In this document: one piece after another, positions 45,801 to 54,300 of the stretch
How the letters are laid out: every line of letters begins with the position of its first letter
Position numbering within the stretch: the first letter of the stretch is position 1
Assembly (NCBI GenBank): GCA_017591395.1
Contig: WEDG01004642.1
Coordinates: 1 to 64,000, forward strand
DNA length: 64,000 nt
Source of the DNA: Schistocephalus solidus
Taxonomy: Eukaryota > Platyhelminthes > Cestoda > Diphyllobothriidea > Diphyllobothriidae
Direction: 5' to 3'
Translations under genes and position numbers: made by a program
The notes under the pieces: generated by a model
Databases searched by the model: none
What the model was told of the DNA's origin: nothing
Seen by the model: the letters and a program-made list of their open reading frames with translations, nothing else

Positions 45801-48800
45801 TGGCCCCTGCCCCTCCCCCCCTATAAATCTTACTCGTTTATGCTTCTGTTTTATCTCTGACGATGGACTCTAGTAAGAGTTCGGAAACTCAGATGAATAA
45901 AGCCATGATTCCAGTGAGCGAACAACCTTCTTCTTTTTATTCTTCTTCTTCATTACGTAAGAAGTCCGTTGTTGAACACTGGTTCACCACCTTGCTGGCT
46001 GTTAACGGAAACCTTGAAAAATTAATGTGAACTTAGAGCTATGTCCTAATGACAGGATGTAAAAATCCAATTGCAAAATGCTTTGGAACTCCGATTGATT
46101 AACTTATTGGCTTATCTTTCCGGTGCTTTGAAATATGTCTTGTAAAAAAAGCTATATCTGCATATTTTGGAATATAAATTGAACATGATAATTGTTCTAC
46201 TTACCCGCATATTTGACTAAGTTACACAGTGATATAAATTTAAAGGCCTGAGGAGAATTTATCGAAAGCGGCCGTATGCTCGCCAAATTGTCGCTTGAAC
46301 ATATTGTTTACATTTCAATTGCAGCGTCCAATACACCGATTTCCTGCATGCTTTCGGCGAAGGACACAGGTCAAAATCTGCCTATAAGTTTGATGAGGCA
46401 TATCATGAATTTGAAAACAAGGTTAGTGTGTTTTCGTTCATCCTGTTTATAGTTATGACTTAATGCACGTTTTATATATGACAAAATATCTTTGTAGGTC
46501 GTGGTTGGGCACGAGTTCTCCTTCAGGAAGATTGGCGTACATTAACTAAGAGGCTCAATGTTGGCGAAAGTTGGAAAACGTATATATCAGACCTCATGAG
46601 TAATGGAAGTGAGGGAGTAGCGAATCAGCGCTGAGCCACGGCAAACCTAGAGCCTGGGGGACTCCTCTTGTTGCAAAAATAGGCCAAAAACCTGAGACAG
46701 AAACTTTGAGTTCTATGCGCAGTTAATTTCTCCCACAGCTGCCATCAGGGCTCTTCTCCATTCGGTGATTCAAACTGATGATTTTAGTGCTTCGTTTACA
46801 AACACTGCTTACAGCTTACAGACCCAGTTCATGCCACCGGCACTCCCGTTGTCACCTTGATGCCGTCAAAGCAACATCGTGAGGCTATCCGGCATTTAAT
46901 AAAGTACTTAAGAGTGTCGGGAAGCGTTCGCAAAACTTTCATTTTCCCAATTAAACCGTCTGACTTTGTCGTAGCTCGTTGTTAAGGTCTACCGAAGGTA
47001 CACAAGGCAAATGTACCTCTTTGGCCCATCATTCCCCCTCGTGGCATCGCAACATGTGGTTTAGCAAAATGGATGTTCAATCGTATTTAAAGTCTGACCG
47101 AAGGCTTCTGCGAATTAATTTCTTAAAGGCACAAAGCACATGAATTGAGAGCCAGGTAAATCCATGGTTTCCTGTGCTATCTTTTCAGTTCTCAAGTCCA
47201 CTCCGCAAAACCTAAAGGTTAATGTTTTGCAACGAACACTGGCTGAACGCAACTATGAAAGAGATAAGCCCCTGCAGTTCGAACACGTACTTTAGCTCCT
47301 ATGACACTGCCTATAAACCCATTTCACTTGTGGTAGCCTAGTTTACTAACAAATTAGAGGCCCTCCTAGGGGGTCACTCCTATCACGGCCTGATTGCTGA
47401 AGTAGTCCTTCAACTGATAGAACACTTAGTATTCACAAAATATCAACTGAAGTTCTGAGATGGTTATGCCGACGACACCATCGTTATCAAAACAACCCCC
47501 CCCCTCAAGCACCTTAAGAACCTTCTGAACTCGGTTGATCCAAATATCCAATTCACAACGCAAGGCAAAACTAACAACCAACGCCCCTTCCTAGATGTAG
47601 TTGTACGCTCGTGTGCAACAGGACAATTGCAAACAACAGTGTTTAGCAAACCAACCCACACTAAGAAAATACTACACTTTAAAAGCAATCACCCTCTGTC
47701 TATTAAACGTAGCTGTATGCGCACTCTATTCAAAATAGTCTAAACCCATTGCAGCACGCCAGCAAACAAAATGGTTGAACGACTATCCCTTCGGAACCTC
47801 CTCAAGGCTATTGGCTACCCTAACCATTTTATCGAGAATAGCAGATGCCATGAGAATTGACAACGGCCAAAGGAACATCGACCTGAAGTCTGGAGGACCA
47901 TTCTCTACATGAAGGGAGTTTGTGAGGCGGTTTCTTGACTCTTAAAACTAACCAGATTAGGCATAACCGGCTGACCCAAAGCAACAATTCGGCGCCGTTT
48001 GATGCAACCCGCTGCAACACGCTGCCACCCACTAAAACCTCAGCATTTGTCTACAAAATGCGTTGCTAATCCGGTGACTGCAATTAAGTGGGGGAACCCG
48101 GGCGGAAATTGCAGATCCACTTGAAGGAGCACAATTAGGCAGCTCGGAGGCTAGACCCAAACTCCAAGCTTGCAACGCACGTAGGAGAAACTGGCCATAC
48201 TTACGGTTTCTGGGGGAGCCACCATTGTAGGCCGGGGTACCCTTAGATGAAACGGCTAACGCTTGAGGCCAACTGCATTAACTCCAGGTGTCTTGAACTA
48301 ACTGCAGCTTATAACGTTTTGCATCATTGCGTGCATGAAGTGCGGGACAAAATGACCACGCAGAACTCAATAAAACCGCACAGAAACAACACGAGAGCGA
48401 ACAAATCAAATGAAGAAAAGGAGCCTCTGAAAAGAATAAACACCACCAGAGGGTTCCACAGCCCTCCCACATTGAAAGAATAACTCAAAGCGCATGCAGC
48501 TAGACTGCCCGCCAAGAATCCTTCAAAGGACCGAGGCGGCGAAAAAATTGTTCCACCTAAGGTTGACAAACAAACCATGACACAATACATCCGGTTCTGT
48601 TAAGTTATCTGCGCTTAACGCTTTGACCATGGTTAGTCAATGAAGTTCTCAGAAACGCCAATATATGAATAAAACTGTTCCAATGAACCCAACTTATCTC
48701 CCATCTTTTTTCTTTGCAGAAGGACGGATCCAAAATCACAATACGCGCCCTTATGGACAAAATTAGAGATATTGTAAGTCAGATGGACCCTGTATTGCAG

Positions 48801-50680
48801 AGCCAACTTAACTATTTCTGCCACTGTTTTGAACGCCTTTTCTAAGGTGAGGTCTCTGATTGCTGACCTTTTAAATTATCTATTAAAAAGAAATTGGCTT
48901 TCAACAGCCCATGGAGACTAACATCTCAAGTGAACGGAGCTTTTGCTTGAGTCTCAACTTATGGGCGTTTCTTTTACACTCAATCTTGAAATTAACAATT
49001 TTATCTGGATACCGCTCCGCCATAGGTAAAAAGCGCAGAAATTTTTCGGACGGTTATTTTTTTCATGTAAGCTAGCTTTATAGATACAAATTTTCAATCT
49101 ATAATTGCTCCTTAATATTCAGTGTAATCATACATGACCCTTATCGAAACAAGTGTTGATGTAGGTCGTCATAACAACGCACACATTGTACAGTCGCCCA
49201 GGTTGCTTTACTTATCTTATGTGCCAGCAGGGACAATGAGAGTGCGCTGTAAACGCCATAGACATTCAGAGATTGCTCGCCAATTTTCAAAACGTAGGCC
49301 ATGATGCGTCCGAGGATGCAATCGTTTACGTGCAGCACGATTACTTCCGTTATGCAGCGATTCCGATAAGATCAAAAAAGTCTTCCAATCCTCCTTTAGG
49401 TCGGAATCGCTTACATGGACAACCAGGTAGAATACGAGAATAGAAACGATTCCACCCTTAATACAAGCGGTATTTCGCGAACTTTGAGAAGGGATAATTA
49501 TTTCTGTATACTACACTTCATTTTAACCTTCACCTTATCCCTAATCATAATTTACTTATACTGAACTGCTAAGCCACCAGTATAACTGGTCGGTACTCGT
49601 CTCCTTTTCTGCCTGGGAGGCATGAATTCTTTTCTTATCCTCCTGTACTAACAATTAACTTCAAACAGTTACCAAAATGACGCGAAAATCGTAGTAAACT
49701 GAACCTTATTGGTCTTACAAGGATAAGATAAATACTCCAATTCAAACGTAAGAAAACGTTAAATCATCTAATAAAATTAGACCGTTAATATAATCTCAGC
49801 GTTTTCATCTTATTAAGGTACAGATGGGGAAACATTGCAAAAAAGAGCTCTGAATAGTTAAGCTATTCTCTACAGTTTTTCTGTCTCCCAGATTTACTCC
49901 GCCGAATAATGATAATAATCAGATAACTTCGTAGCGGATCAGAAAAGGAAAAAAACATGCAATTGACTAATTTGCGAATTTGTCTCAGCATTTTCTGTTT
50001 TTATTTTACGTAGAAATATAAGAGATATTATGATTTGAGCGAAATGCATGTGTGCCTCTCGTTTTGCCCGTATGTCTAATGGGTTTATCTACTTGATTCT
50101 AAGTGGGGTCATTGGACTTCAAAAATGCTTCGTGGTTTCTTTTCAATGGGAAAGGTTTTTAATAATTCGTCTAGTAAAGGACTACATTTCACTTCGCTAT
50201 TATGAATCTCTGAAATTTGAACATAGACTGAGATAAAATTGCCTTATCATTCTTAGGTTTTAGTAAAATGCAAAGGTTGGAATCTATCATAAGATCCTTA
50301 CTAGATCATTTTGCACTAGCTGTTGTCCTTGATTTCAATTTCCCAAGAGTCTTTGATACTCTTGCAAAATTGACTTTGCTGAAAAAAGTTTATAAAAACC
50401 ACCTTAATTCACCCATATTTTTATGATATTTTGTCTCCTTGATCGTCAGTGTTTGAAGGAAAACAATACTCTCCTCGCCGGCTTTCGTGCCATTTCCAAA
50501 AAACATCCTGAATACATCTCACAATGTGATCTGGGTCGTTTTCTGAAAAAGCATGGAATTGAGCTTTCCGAAGACGACCTCTACCACCTGATGACAGTCT
50601 ATGACAGAACTAGGAGAGGTTGCATTAACTACACCGACTTTCTTCAACAAACGATGCACGTGGTGAAGCCTGACTCTTGA
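24766..50680 (+). CDS. EFCAB6: EFCAB6-like multi-EF-hand protein (split gene, at least 19 exons)
   Basis: The exons encode about 900 residues of repeated EF-hand pairs. Nine loop-like segments are visible: 'FDDADCLHRGFV' (exon 1), 'CFEKEGRILMPHL' (3), 'KFDLMGVGSISTQQF' (4), 'FEKTDPYHKGSV' (6), 'NEKSKNGVIPEEEL' (8/9), 'YDHAGPGLISKEDF' (12), 'MDRIKYGHGQHNF' (13), 'FDKKKNGYVQYTDF' (16/17) and 'YDRTRRGCINYTDF' (19). Most lack a full set of calcium ligands, so the role is probably structural. Length, module spacing and blocks such as 'NFRRLWGQKFD..GVGSISTQQF' fit animal EFCAB6, a DJ-1-binding and axonemal protein. Phases agree at all junctions except exon 12 to 13. The 5' end is not found. The stop is TGA at 50,678. 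Confidence 0.8.
24895..24969 (+). CDS. EFCAB6: EFCAB6-like exon 2
   Basis: It is joined to exon 1 across a 31-bp intron (24,864-24,894), completing Lys and reading 'DALLRIMHKLCREMQVDQFH' then 'RLCE'. It ends 'gaaag|gttagg', phase 2. Confidence 0.7.
24970..27384. other. Intron 2 (2.4 kb), AT-rich
   Basis: I see no coding or mobile-element signal. Several short open frames occur on both strands but none has protein-like text. Confidence 0.5.
27385..27693 (+). CDS. EFCAB6: EFCAB6-like exon 3
   Basis: The acceptor is 'ttctatttcag'. It completes Arg, then reads 'YGFDSSPVLSFSEFEATFGV', 'LSVAFVFRKLQEAARHPKF' and 'LRELLARIRIDLNEENFRRL'. It ends 'ca|gtaagt', phase 2. Confidence 0.85.
27738..27909 (+). 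CDS. EFCAB6: EFCAB6-like exon 4
   Basis: It is joined across a 44-bp intron (27,694-27,737), reading 'QKFDLMGVGSISTQQFLDQM', then a linker 'LHYKTYNGNPPVL' before the donor 'gtatgt', phase 0. Confidence 0.85.
28444..28707 (+). CDS. EFCAB6: EFCAB6-like exon 5
   Basis: The acceptor is 'tttctttttttag'. It encodes a Pro/Gly-rich inter-domain linker ('FPIPPEPTWKSAGPGGANVP') and then the helix 'LELLRQKRPKFRNVLRTLQY'. The donor is 'gtaagt', phase 0. Confidence 0.8.
28795..29106 (+). CDS. EFCAB6: EFCAB6-like exon 6
   Basis: The acceptor is 'cttcttctccgcag'. It reads 'FEEPYHALMVVFEKTDPYHK', 'RLYDILRECGMNVEPKEVS' and 'GLINYHKLLRRYQRLTPGSP'. The donor is 'gtaagt' after 'KTIRE', phase 0. Confidence 0.85.
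29690..29751 (+). CDS. EFCAB6: EFCAB6-like exon 7
   Basis: The acceptor is 'cattgactgcag'. This short exon reads 'SFSTVRLRKNSSTGNMSAVD' plus two bases of Trp. The donor is 'gttagt'. It has no domain of its own. It is accepted because it converts phase 0 to phase 2 exactly as the neighbours require. Confidence 0.55.
30300..30362 (-). mobile_element. tRNA-derived SINE fragment (S5)
   Basis: The minus-strand 3' portion only has the T-arm 'ggcgtgggttcgaatcccac', an acceptor-like 'cgaggcc' and the start of the tail. It lies in intron 7 of the EF-hand gene, antisense to it. Confidence 0.6.
30515..30720. other. GC-rich block with TATA-like end
   Basis: This is markedly more GC- and CpG-rich than the surrounding intron, ending with 'ttatataagagcg' at about 30,713. 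It could be an LTR or promoter-bearing part of an unidentified mobile element. No homologous copy is in the window. Confidence 0.3.
31157..31270 (+). CDS. EFCAB6: EFCAB6-like exon 8
   Basis: The acceptor is 'gttatttttag'. It reads 'RRESAGLKALTALSAEEIEE' and 'LLHKDFIDFTDKIK', the first helix of an EF-hand. The donor is 'gtaagg', phase 2 in and out. Confidence 0.75.
31430..31447. repeat. GA microsatellite
   Basis: A run of about nine GA units lies in intron 8. Confidence 0.8.
32215..32345 (-). mobile_element. Possible Penelope-like 3' terminus
   Basis: The minus strand reads 'ccgatggaagggttc', a short stem, 'ccgaaacgtc', 'ttccagtgatcacc' and then a (CTT)n tract. The order CGATGGA, stem, CGAAAC, TTCCAGTGA, CTT-rich tail is the same as at 45,861-45,950, where a GIY-YIG endonuclease is attached. 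No endonuclease is recognisable upstream here (32,346-32,720). Confidence 0.35.
33026..33196 (+). CDS. EFCAB6: EFCAB6-like exon 9
   Basis: The acceptor is 'cttttttatag'. It completes Asn, then reads 'EKSKNGVIPEEELRKLADQM' and 'KGLVNVKEFIHHFGKP'. The donor is 'gtacgt', phase 2. Confidence 0.85.
33197..35659. other. Intron 9 (2.5 kb)
   Basis: I recognise no repeat or gene. Short open frames on both strands have no protein-like text. Confidence 0.5.
35660..35701 (+). CDS. EFCAB6: EFCAB6-like exon 10 (42 bp)
   Basis: The acceptor is 'ctactttttcag'. This small exon reads 'PTGAVPTEYTQIFTP' with the split codons at both ends. The donor is 'gtaagt'. It is accepted on phase and strong splice sites. 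Confidence 0.7.
35819..35936 (+). CDS. EFCAB6: EFCAB6-like exon 11
   Basis: The acceptor is 'cccttaaag' (weak pyrimidine tract). It reads 'MLREPLKNLDAYVGDPRDLN' then 'IVLQLLERLINVKFYDIDS'. The donor is 'gtaagt', phase 0. Confidence 0.75.
37404..37474 (+). CDS. EFCAB6: EFCAB6-like exon 12
   Basis: The acceptor is 'catgatttcag'. It reads 'MFKHYDHAGPGLISKEDFGE' then 'IMA' plus 'GA' of the next codon. The donor is 'gtaagg', phase 2 out. Confidence 0.8.
37475..40920. other. Long interval between exons 12 and 13, one exon missing
   Basis: Exon 12 ends in phase 2 and exon 13 starts in phase 0, so an exon of length 3n+1 should lie here or one splice site is wrong. One weak candidate follows the good acceptor 'ccttattttccag' at 38,345, but its donors are poor. 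Nothing else is recognisable. Confidence 0.5.
40921..41059 (+). CDS. EFCAB6: EFCAB6-like exon 13
   Basis: The acceptor is 'ctgattccacag'. It reads 'ELDAVWRLMDRIKYGHGQHN' then 'FRQVMRFLLLQTRALRLERT'. The donor is 'gtatgt', phase 1. Confidence 0.8.
42459..42467 (+). CDS. EFCAB6: EFCAB6-like exon 14, candidate 9-nt microexon
   Basis: Nine bases (agaatcgcg) sit between a strong acceptor ('tcatcattttag') and a strong donor ('gtaagttttg'). In phase 1 it adds three residues and gives 'HAA-KNR-AIHDPNILK' across exons 13-15. Skipping it also keeps the frame. Confidence 0.5.
42545..42819 (+). CDS. EFCAB6: EFCAB6-like exon 15
   Basis: The acceptor is 'ttcgccttttcag', 77 bp after the microexon. It reads 'IHDPNILKLKEFRACQRKYK' (charged helix, coiled-coil-like), 'RVQELINKIKETVLNNWVAI' and 'GWGSVLLKDFR'. 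The donor is 'gtatga', phase 0. Confidence 0.85.
43120..43245 (+). repeat. Degenerate GGTTA/TTAGGG-like patch
   Basis: Repeated 'gggtagggttta', 'ggttagcgttaag' and 'gtttgggtaagg' words occur without a clean period. Similar patches are at 53.6-54.0 kb (opposite strand) and 59.4-59.6 kb. Confidence 0.35.
44492..44577 (+). CDS. EFCAB6: EFCAB6-like exon 16
   Basis: The acceptor is 'ttatctcctag'. It reads 'QLGRTFNFPLNEAELEDLAL' then 'GFDKKKNG' plus TA. The donor is 'gtgagt', phase 2. Confidence 0.85.
45332..45950 (+). mobile_element. Penelope-like element fragment: GIY-YIG endonuclease with inverted termini
   Basis: The plus strand at about 45,470-45,760 reads 'GVVYRIPCQNCSCNYTG', 'TGRMLGSRIHEHKLAVRRGD', 'ATKIIAHAGCNTSRKLIEAW' and 'ASD'. 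This is the Cys-containing GIY-YIG nuclease typical of Penelope-like retroelements (GIY appears as VVY, YIG as YTG). It has stops and is dead. About 95 bp at 45,838-45,950 are repeated in inverse orientation at 45,332-45,425, giving the inverted terminal copies known for these elements. It lies in intron 16 of the EF-hand gene in the sense orientation. Confidence 0.8.
45857..45888 (+). ncRNA. Hammerhead-ribozyme-like core in Penelope terminus
   Basis: CTGACGA (45,857-45,863) is followed by a stem II TGGACTC/GAGTTCG with loop TAGTAA, then GAAAC (45,884-45,888). This matches the CUGANGA...GAAA hammerhead core. Hammerhead motifs are known in Penelope-like elements. A proper stem III ending in a UH cleavage dinucleotide is not evident, so activity is doubtful. 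The inverted copy at 45,332-45,425 has a mutated core. Confidence 0.4.
46325..46421 (+). CDS. EFCAB6: EFCAB6-like exon 17
   Basis: The acceptor is 'cattgcag'-like ('caattgcag'). It completes Tyr, then reads 'VQYTDFLHAFGEGHRSKSAY' and 'FDEAYHEFENK'. The donor is 'gttagt', phase 0. Confidence 0.85.
46700..48075 (+). pseudogene. Penelope-like reverse transcriptase and linker
   Basis: Plus-strand blocks are 'CYGLPKVHKANVPLWPIIPP' (about 46,984; G-P-H-K motif of Penelope RT), 'GIATCGLAKWMFNRI', and motif C 'GYADDTIVIKT' (about 47,463). Then come 'LLNSVDPNIQFTTQGKTNNQ', 'RPFLDVVVRSCATGQLQTTV', 'FSKPTHTKKILHFKSNHPLS', 'IKRSCMRTLFKIV' and 'YMKGVCEAVS'. It ends 'TKTSAFVYKMRC' where the GIY-YIG domain should start. 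Several stops and frame changes occur. It lies in intron 17, sense to the host gene. Confidence 0.8.
48720..48773 (+). CDS. EFCAB6: EFCAB6-like exon 18 (54 bp)
   Basis: The acceptor is 'cttttttctttgcag'. It reads 'KDGSKITIRALMDKIRDI'. The donor is 'gtaagt', phase 0. The frame stays open for 23 more codons past the donor, so a longer alternative terminal exon is possible. Confidence 0.7.
48774..50449. other. Intron 18 (1.7 kb)
   Basis: Nothing is recognisable apart from a short CCTTA/AACC-rich patch at about 49,510-49,565. Confidence 0.45.
50450..50680 (+). CDS. EFCAB6: EFCAB6-like terminal exon 19
   Basis: The acceptor is 'ttgatcgtcag'. It reads 'CLKENNTLLAGFRAISKKHP', 'YISQCDLGRFLKKHGIELSE' and 'MTVYDRTRRGCINYTDFLQQ', ending 'VVKPDS' and TGA. 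This is a complete C-terminal EF-hand pair. Confidence 0.85.
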   Translation, partial: CLKENNTLLAGFRAISKKHPEYISQCDLGRFLKKHGIELSEDDLYHLMTVYDRTRRGCINYTDFLQQTMHVVKPDS

Positions 50681-51226
50681 ATCTCTTGGATTGAAACAAC
50701 AATAGCTGGCAAAAGACCGTTTTGACGACCAAATCCGACGCCAGCATCCAGGACAACCGCAGCCACTTCTATAGAAACAGCTGTAAAAAGAATTTGCTAA
50801 TGACTGAACCTATCATAATGCATATTCATTATTAGTAAAATCGTATCGGTAGTACAGGCAGATGCCATATACTTATGTGCTATTTAAATTGCCGGAAATG
50901 TTCAATATGCAGTGTACTGTACTTCTGTTGCCGCACTTTAATATTAAAAGTGGGTTTCGGAAAGCTGAGAGCTTATTTTGAATATGTAGGCAAGTTTTCA
51001 AAGGCCATCAAAATTATAACCACAATAAGAGATCAGTTTTATAAGAAAAGCTTCACTCACACATTGTGGTTATTTTCGCATGCCGTTGCAGTTGACTTAC
51101 CATAAAAAACAGTAGTTTAAATTGAGAAAATGTTTATGTGATAGCTGCGTTGGTTATTTTAAATATGTGAGGGGCGATTCTAAGTAAAACATCTTTTTAC
51201 AGTTTAGGGTACACTAAAAGCTTAAA

Positions 51227-51345
51227 ATAAATAAATAAAGAGTAGATTCTGTTGGGACCGTTAATGCGAGCAAGTTGATAAAGTCGAAGAGATTCATTGT
51301 ATGATCTAATTCTTTGCATGCTGACCACCTGGAACATTCAATAAA
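51227..51345 (+). terminator. Candidate polyadenylation signals
   Basis: AATAAA occurs at 51,227-51,232 (within an (AATA)n run) and at 51,340-51,345, about 550-660 bp after the EF-hand stop codon. Either could end the transcript. There is no direct evidence of use. Confidence 0.3.
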
Positions 51346-54300
51346 GTCCATTTTTTTAACATTCTTATTATTAAACAAAATAAACTAGAGGGATTTAACC
51401 AGTGAAAAGTGCGCTAAATTGTAGCAAATTACTTGTATGCCGCCCATACGAAGTGTAATAATTCAGGAACAGTCCCACTGTGCTTAATAAATTTACATTC
51501 ATATTCCAACTCCAGGCAGCAAATAAAATTGGAAAGTATTTCTTACGTCTGATACCCAGTGAATTTCATGATTAAGAGAACTGAACATCTGGACCGTTGT
51601 CTGGCTATCGTGTCCCAAGAAGTCAAAGGTTGAGTGAAGCAGATGGCAGAAGCCAATTTAAGTGCAGTTACCCCGGTCTACACTGTCACATTGGCTGAAA
51701 CTGGAATGAGCGCTTCAATTATGGGAGGTTTATGATACTGAACTCTCATGGGTGTGCTTAAACTGAATATAGGATCCGCACCTACTTTTTTTCTACTTGC
51801 GCACTTGCAGCAATGAAGCTCTAACCTTTCAAGTTCATTCAATCATTATTACGTTATTTGTGTCATCGCGAACCGAACCGATCAACATCATCTTATATGG
51901 CTCGCAAAATACATTAAATCATGAGGCGTTGTGAGTCGGAGAGGCGCGCGCGCAATATCTGCCATCACAATATCGTCTGTTAATCTCAAATACTGCATTT
52001 TATCTGGACATGCATATTACCGCAACCGACAGAGGTCAGGGTTAAGAACTTTAAAATGAGTTATTAACAAATGTTTGCAGTTACGTAGCACGCCTATCAG
52101 TGTGTCAGTTGCCGTTGGTTTGAAACGGCTCAGTGGAGCAAAGAGAATCGGGCGTAAAGCGTCACGACGTAAGAGTGCTTGTGAGTATTTTCTTTGTGTT
52201 AACTCGAAAGCAAACATTCAGCCAAGTAGCCACCAGAAAACGAGCAGTCTGAGGTCCAAAAACATGTACTCTTGGTAGAGGAACAGGCTACTATCGGATC
52301 AGTTATGGCCGATAGATGCTGCTGATAGTCAGGATTTGAGCTTAACTAGACTACCATGGTCACTTCACTGAAGTTCAGATCGTGGTCAGTATCTCTTGAA
52401 AGTGTTCTCATATACTTAAAACAACCCTTGACTACCTCGCCCCAACTCCAATACTTCCAAGAATCACATGAAAGAGGACAACCACTCATCAGAGTATTTA
52501 AAGCTGTCACGTAAACTCCACAACGAGTTATTTGTAAAACAGTTCTACTTATATTTTATGAATACTATTTGTAGTGTACATTGGTAGGAGTGCGTGCACA
52601 GATGTATATGGCACACCCGCACGTAAACAATAGGGTTTTCAAAGGCGTTGCCTATGACCCTCACCCAATAAACTGAAACTTAGTATTACCAAATCGGGAG
52701 AGTAGCGGTCGTTCTGCAGGAGAGGTAGGTGAAATTTATTCCCATCAAGCGCTTGGTGCCTATTTTTCGGGTACAGCATATCATAAAAGTAGTTGCTTAA
52801 GAGGTTTCGCCTTTCGCCGCCTATACAACTTTTCGATGAAAGGAAATTTTATTTCAGACAGCTTTCAGTCCTGTGCTTTTGTCTTGTTACCAGACAATCA
52901 AATACTTCCTACTCTGTAGGTCAAGCAGTGAATAAAGATTTGCATCCGACCTAGGAGCAAAAAATGTTTGATGGTAGCAACCATATTTGCTTATCACATT
53001 GAAGAGTTTAATATAAAGTTTTTACTGACATGATCAGTTAATACAGTAGAAGCATTTACCAGAGGGTTACATGGGCGCAGAGAAGAAAATTCTATCATCG
53101 AAATCAAGACCGGCGGCTCATAACGACATCATTTTAGTTCGGTTAACGGCTTCCAACGAACGCATCAAGCCGTCACTGCGGTGACAAATATAATCATGCT
53201 TCGATCAATACACAGTGCCAAGGAAGCAATTTATGCGAAGTTACTTTACCAGGGAATATGCACCGCCAATGACGATACACAAAATTACGCTCTCAAAGAC
53301 ATTTTTATGATGGATCTTATAATTAAGCCAGCCAATCTTGCCATTTCGGCTTTACTGAGGGGAACCGGAAAGGTCATTGGTGGCTTTCTACAGCACAGGA
53401 TAAATCAAAATCATATTACTCACAACAGAATATAACTACGAATGAAACAGTTCAGCTACTTAAATGAAATGGGAAACAGAATCAATAAAAACTGATTTAA
53501 AACCAGGAAACGTATGCAACGAAATTATCATTGACAGATGAGGAAAATGTACGTTTGGGGATAACATAGCAGCCGCTATGTGTGTCTTAGTGAGTTAAAC
53601 AAGATAAACACCGCGAAACATGGCATTGCTGGCATCTCGGAGTTAGAAGTCAACCTCGGAACCAATGTTTATACTTTTGTGCGCTAAACTTAAATTTTAA
53701 ATTAATCCAAACCATTACCCATAGAACCTTACCTTAAAGCCCCAACATCAACCTTAACAACTAATCATTATTCTAACCTAATTCCTAAATTAGAAACAAT
53801 ATATTTAACCTCAATGCCCCAACCCGTATGTCATATTTAACCTCAATGCCCCAATTCGTATGTCATCACCCTAATCGTACCCTGAAACCTTAGTCTTATT
53901 CCCCATTTTGACCTTTAAACCCCAACTAAAACCTACTGTTGACTTGGTAAACCTAAATTCGTGACATATAAAACCATCTTCTTAAAATTAACTGATCCTG
54001 TAGTTAAACATTATCGCTGATGTTATTGTTAGAACCGTGCAATGTTGGGTGGAGCATCCCTACTGAAATAAAATGAGCAGAATCGTTTTACCTCTAGGGT
54101 AAGGTAGTTCTACACAGGATATAGTCACCACCTTATGTCTCAGTAGTTGAAAATAGGGACGATTACATATATTTTGCATTAGTTCTTGGCATGTTTTTAA
54201 GTTTGCTGAAAGAATCACGTGAGAGTGTGAGAAGACTAATAGTCCAAAAAAGTGTATATTATGGTCGGTTGTGTTAATTTGGAGAATCGTCGATGGAGGG

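Noticed and set aside
48774..48846. 27-bp intron and further exon after exon 18
   Set aside because: The frame stays open through 'VSQMDPVLQSQL', and 'tattgcag' looks like an acceptor, but the later donor 'taag|gtgagg' lies past an in-frame stop. Joining 48,773 directly to 50,450 keeps phase and module spacing.
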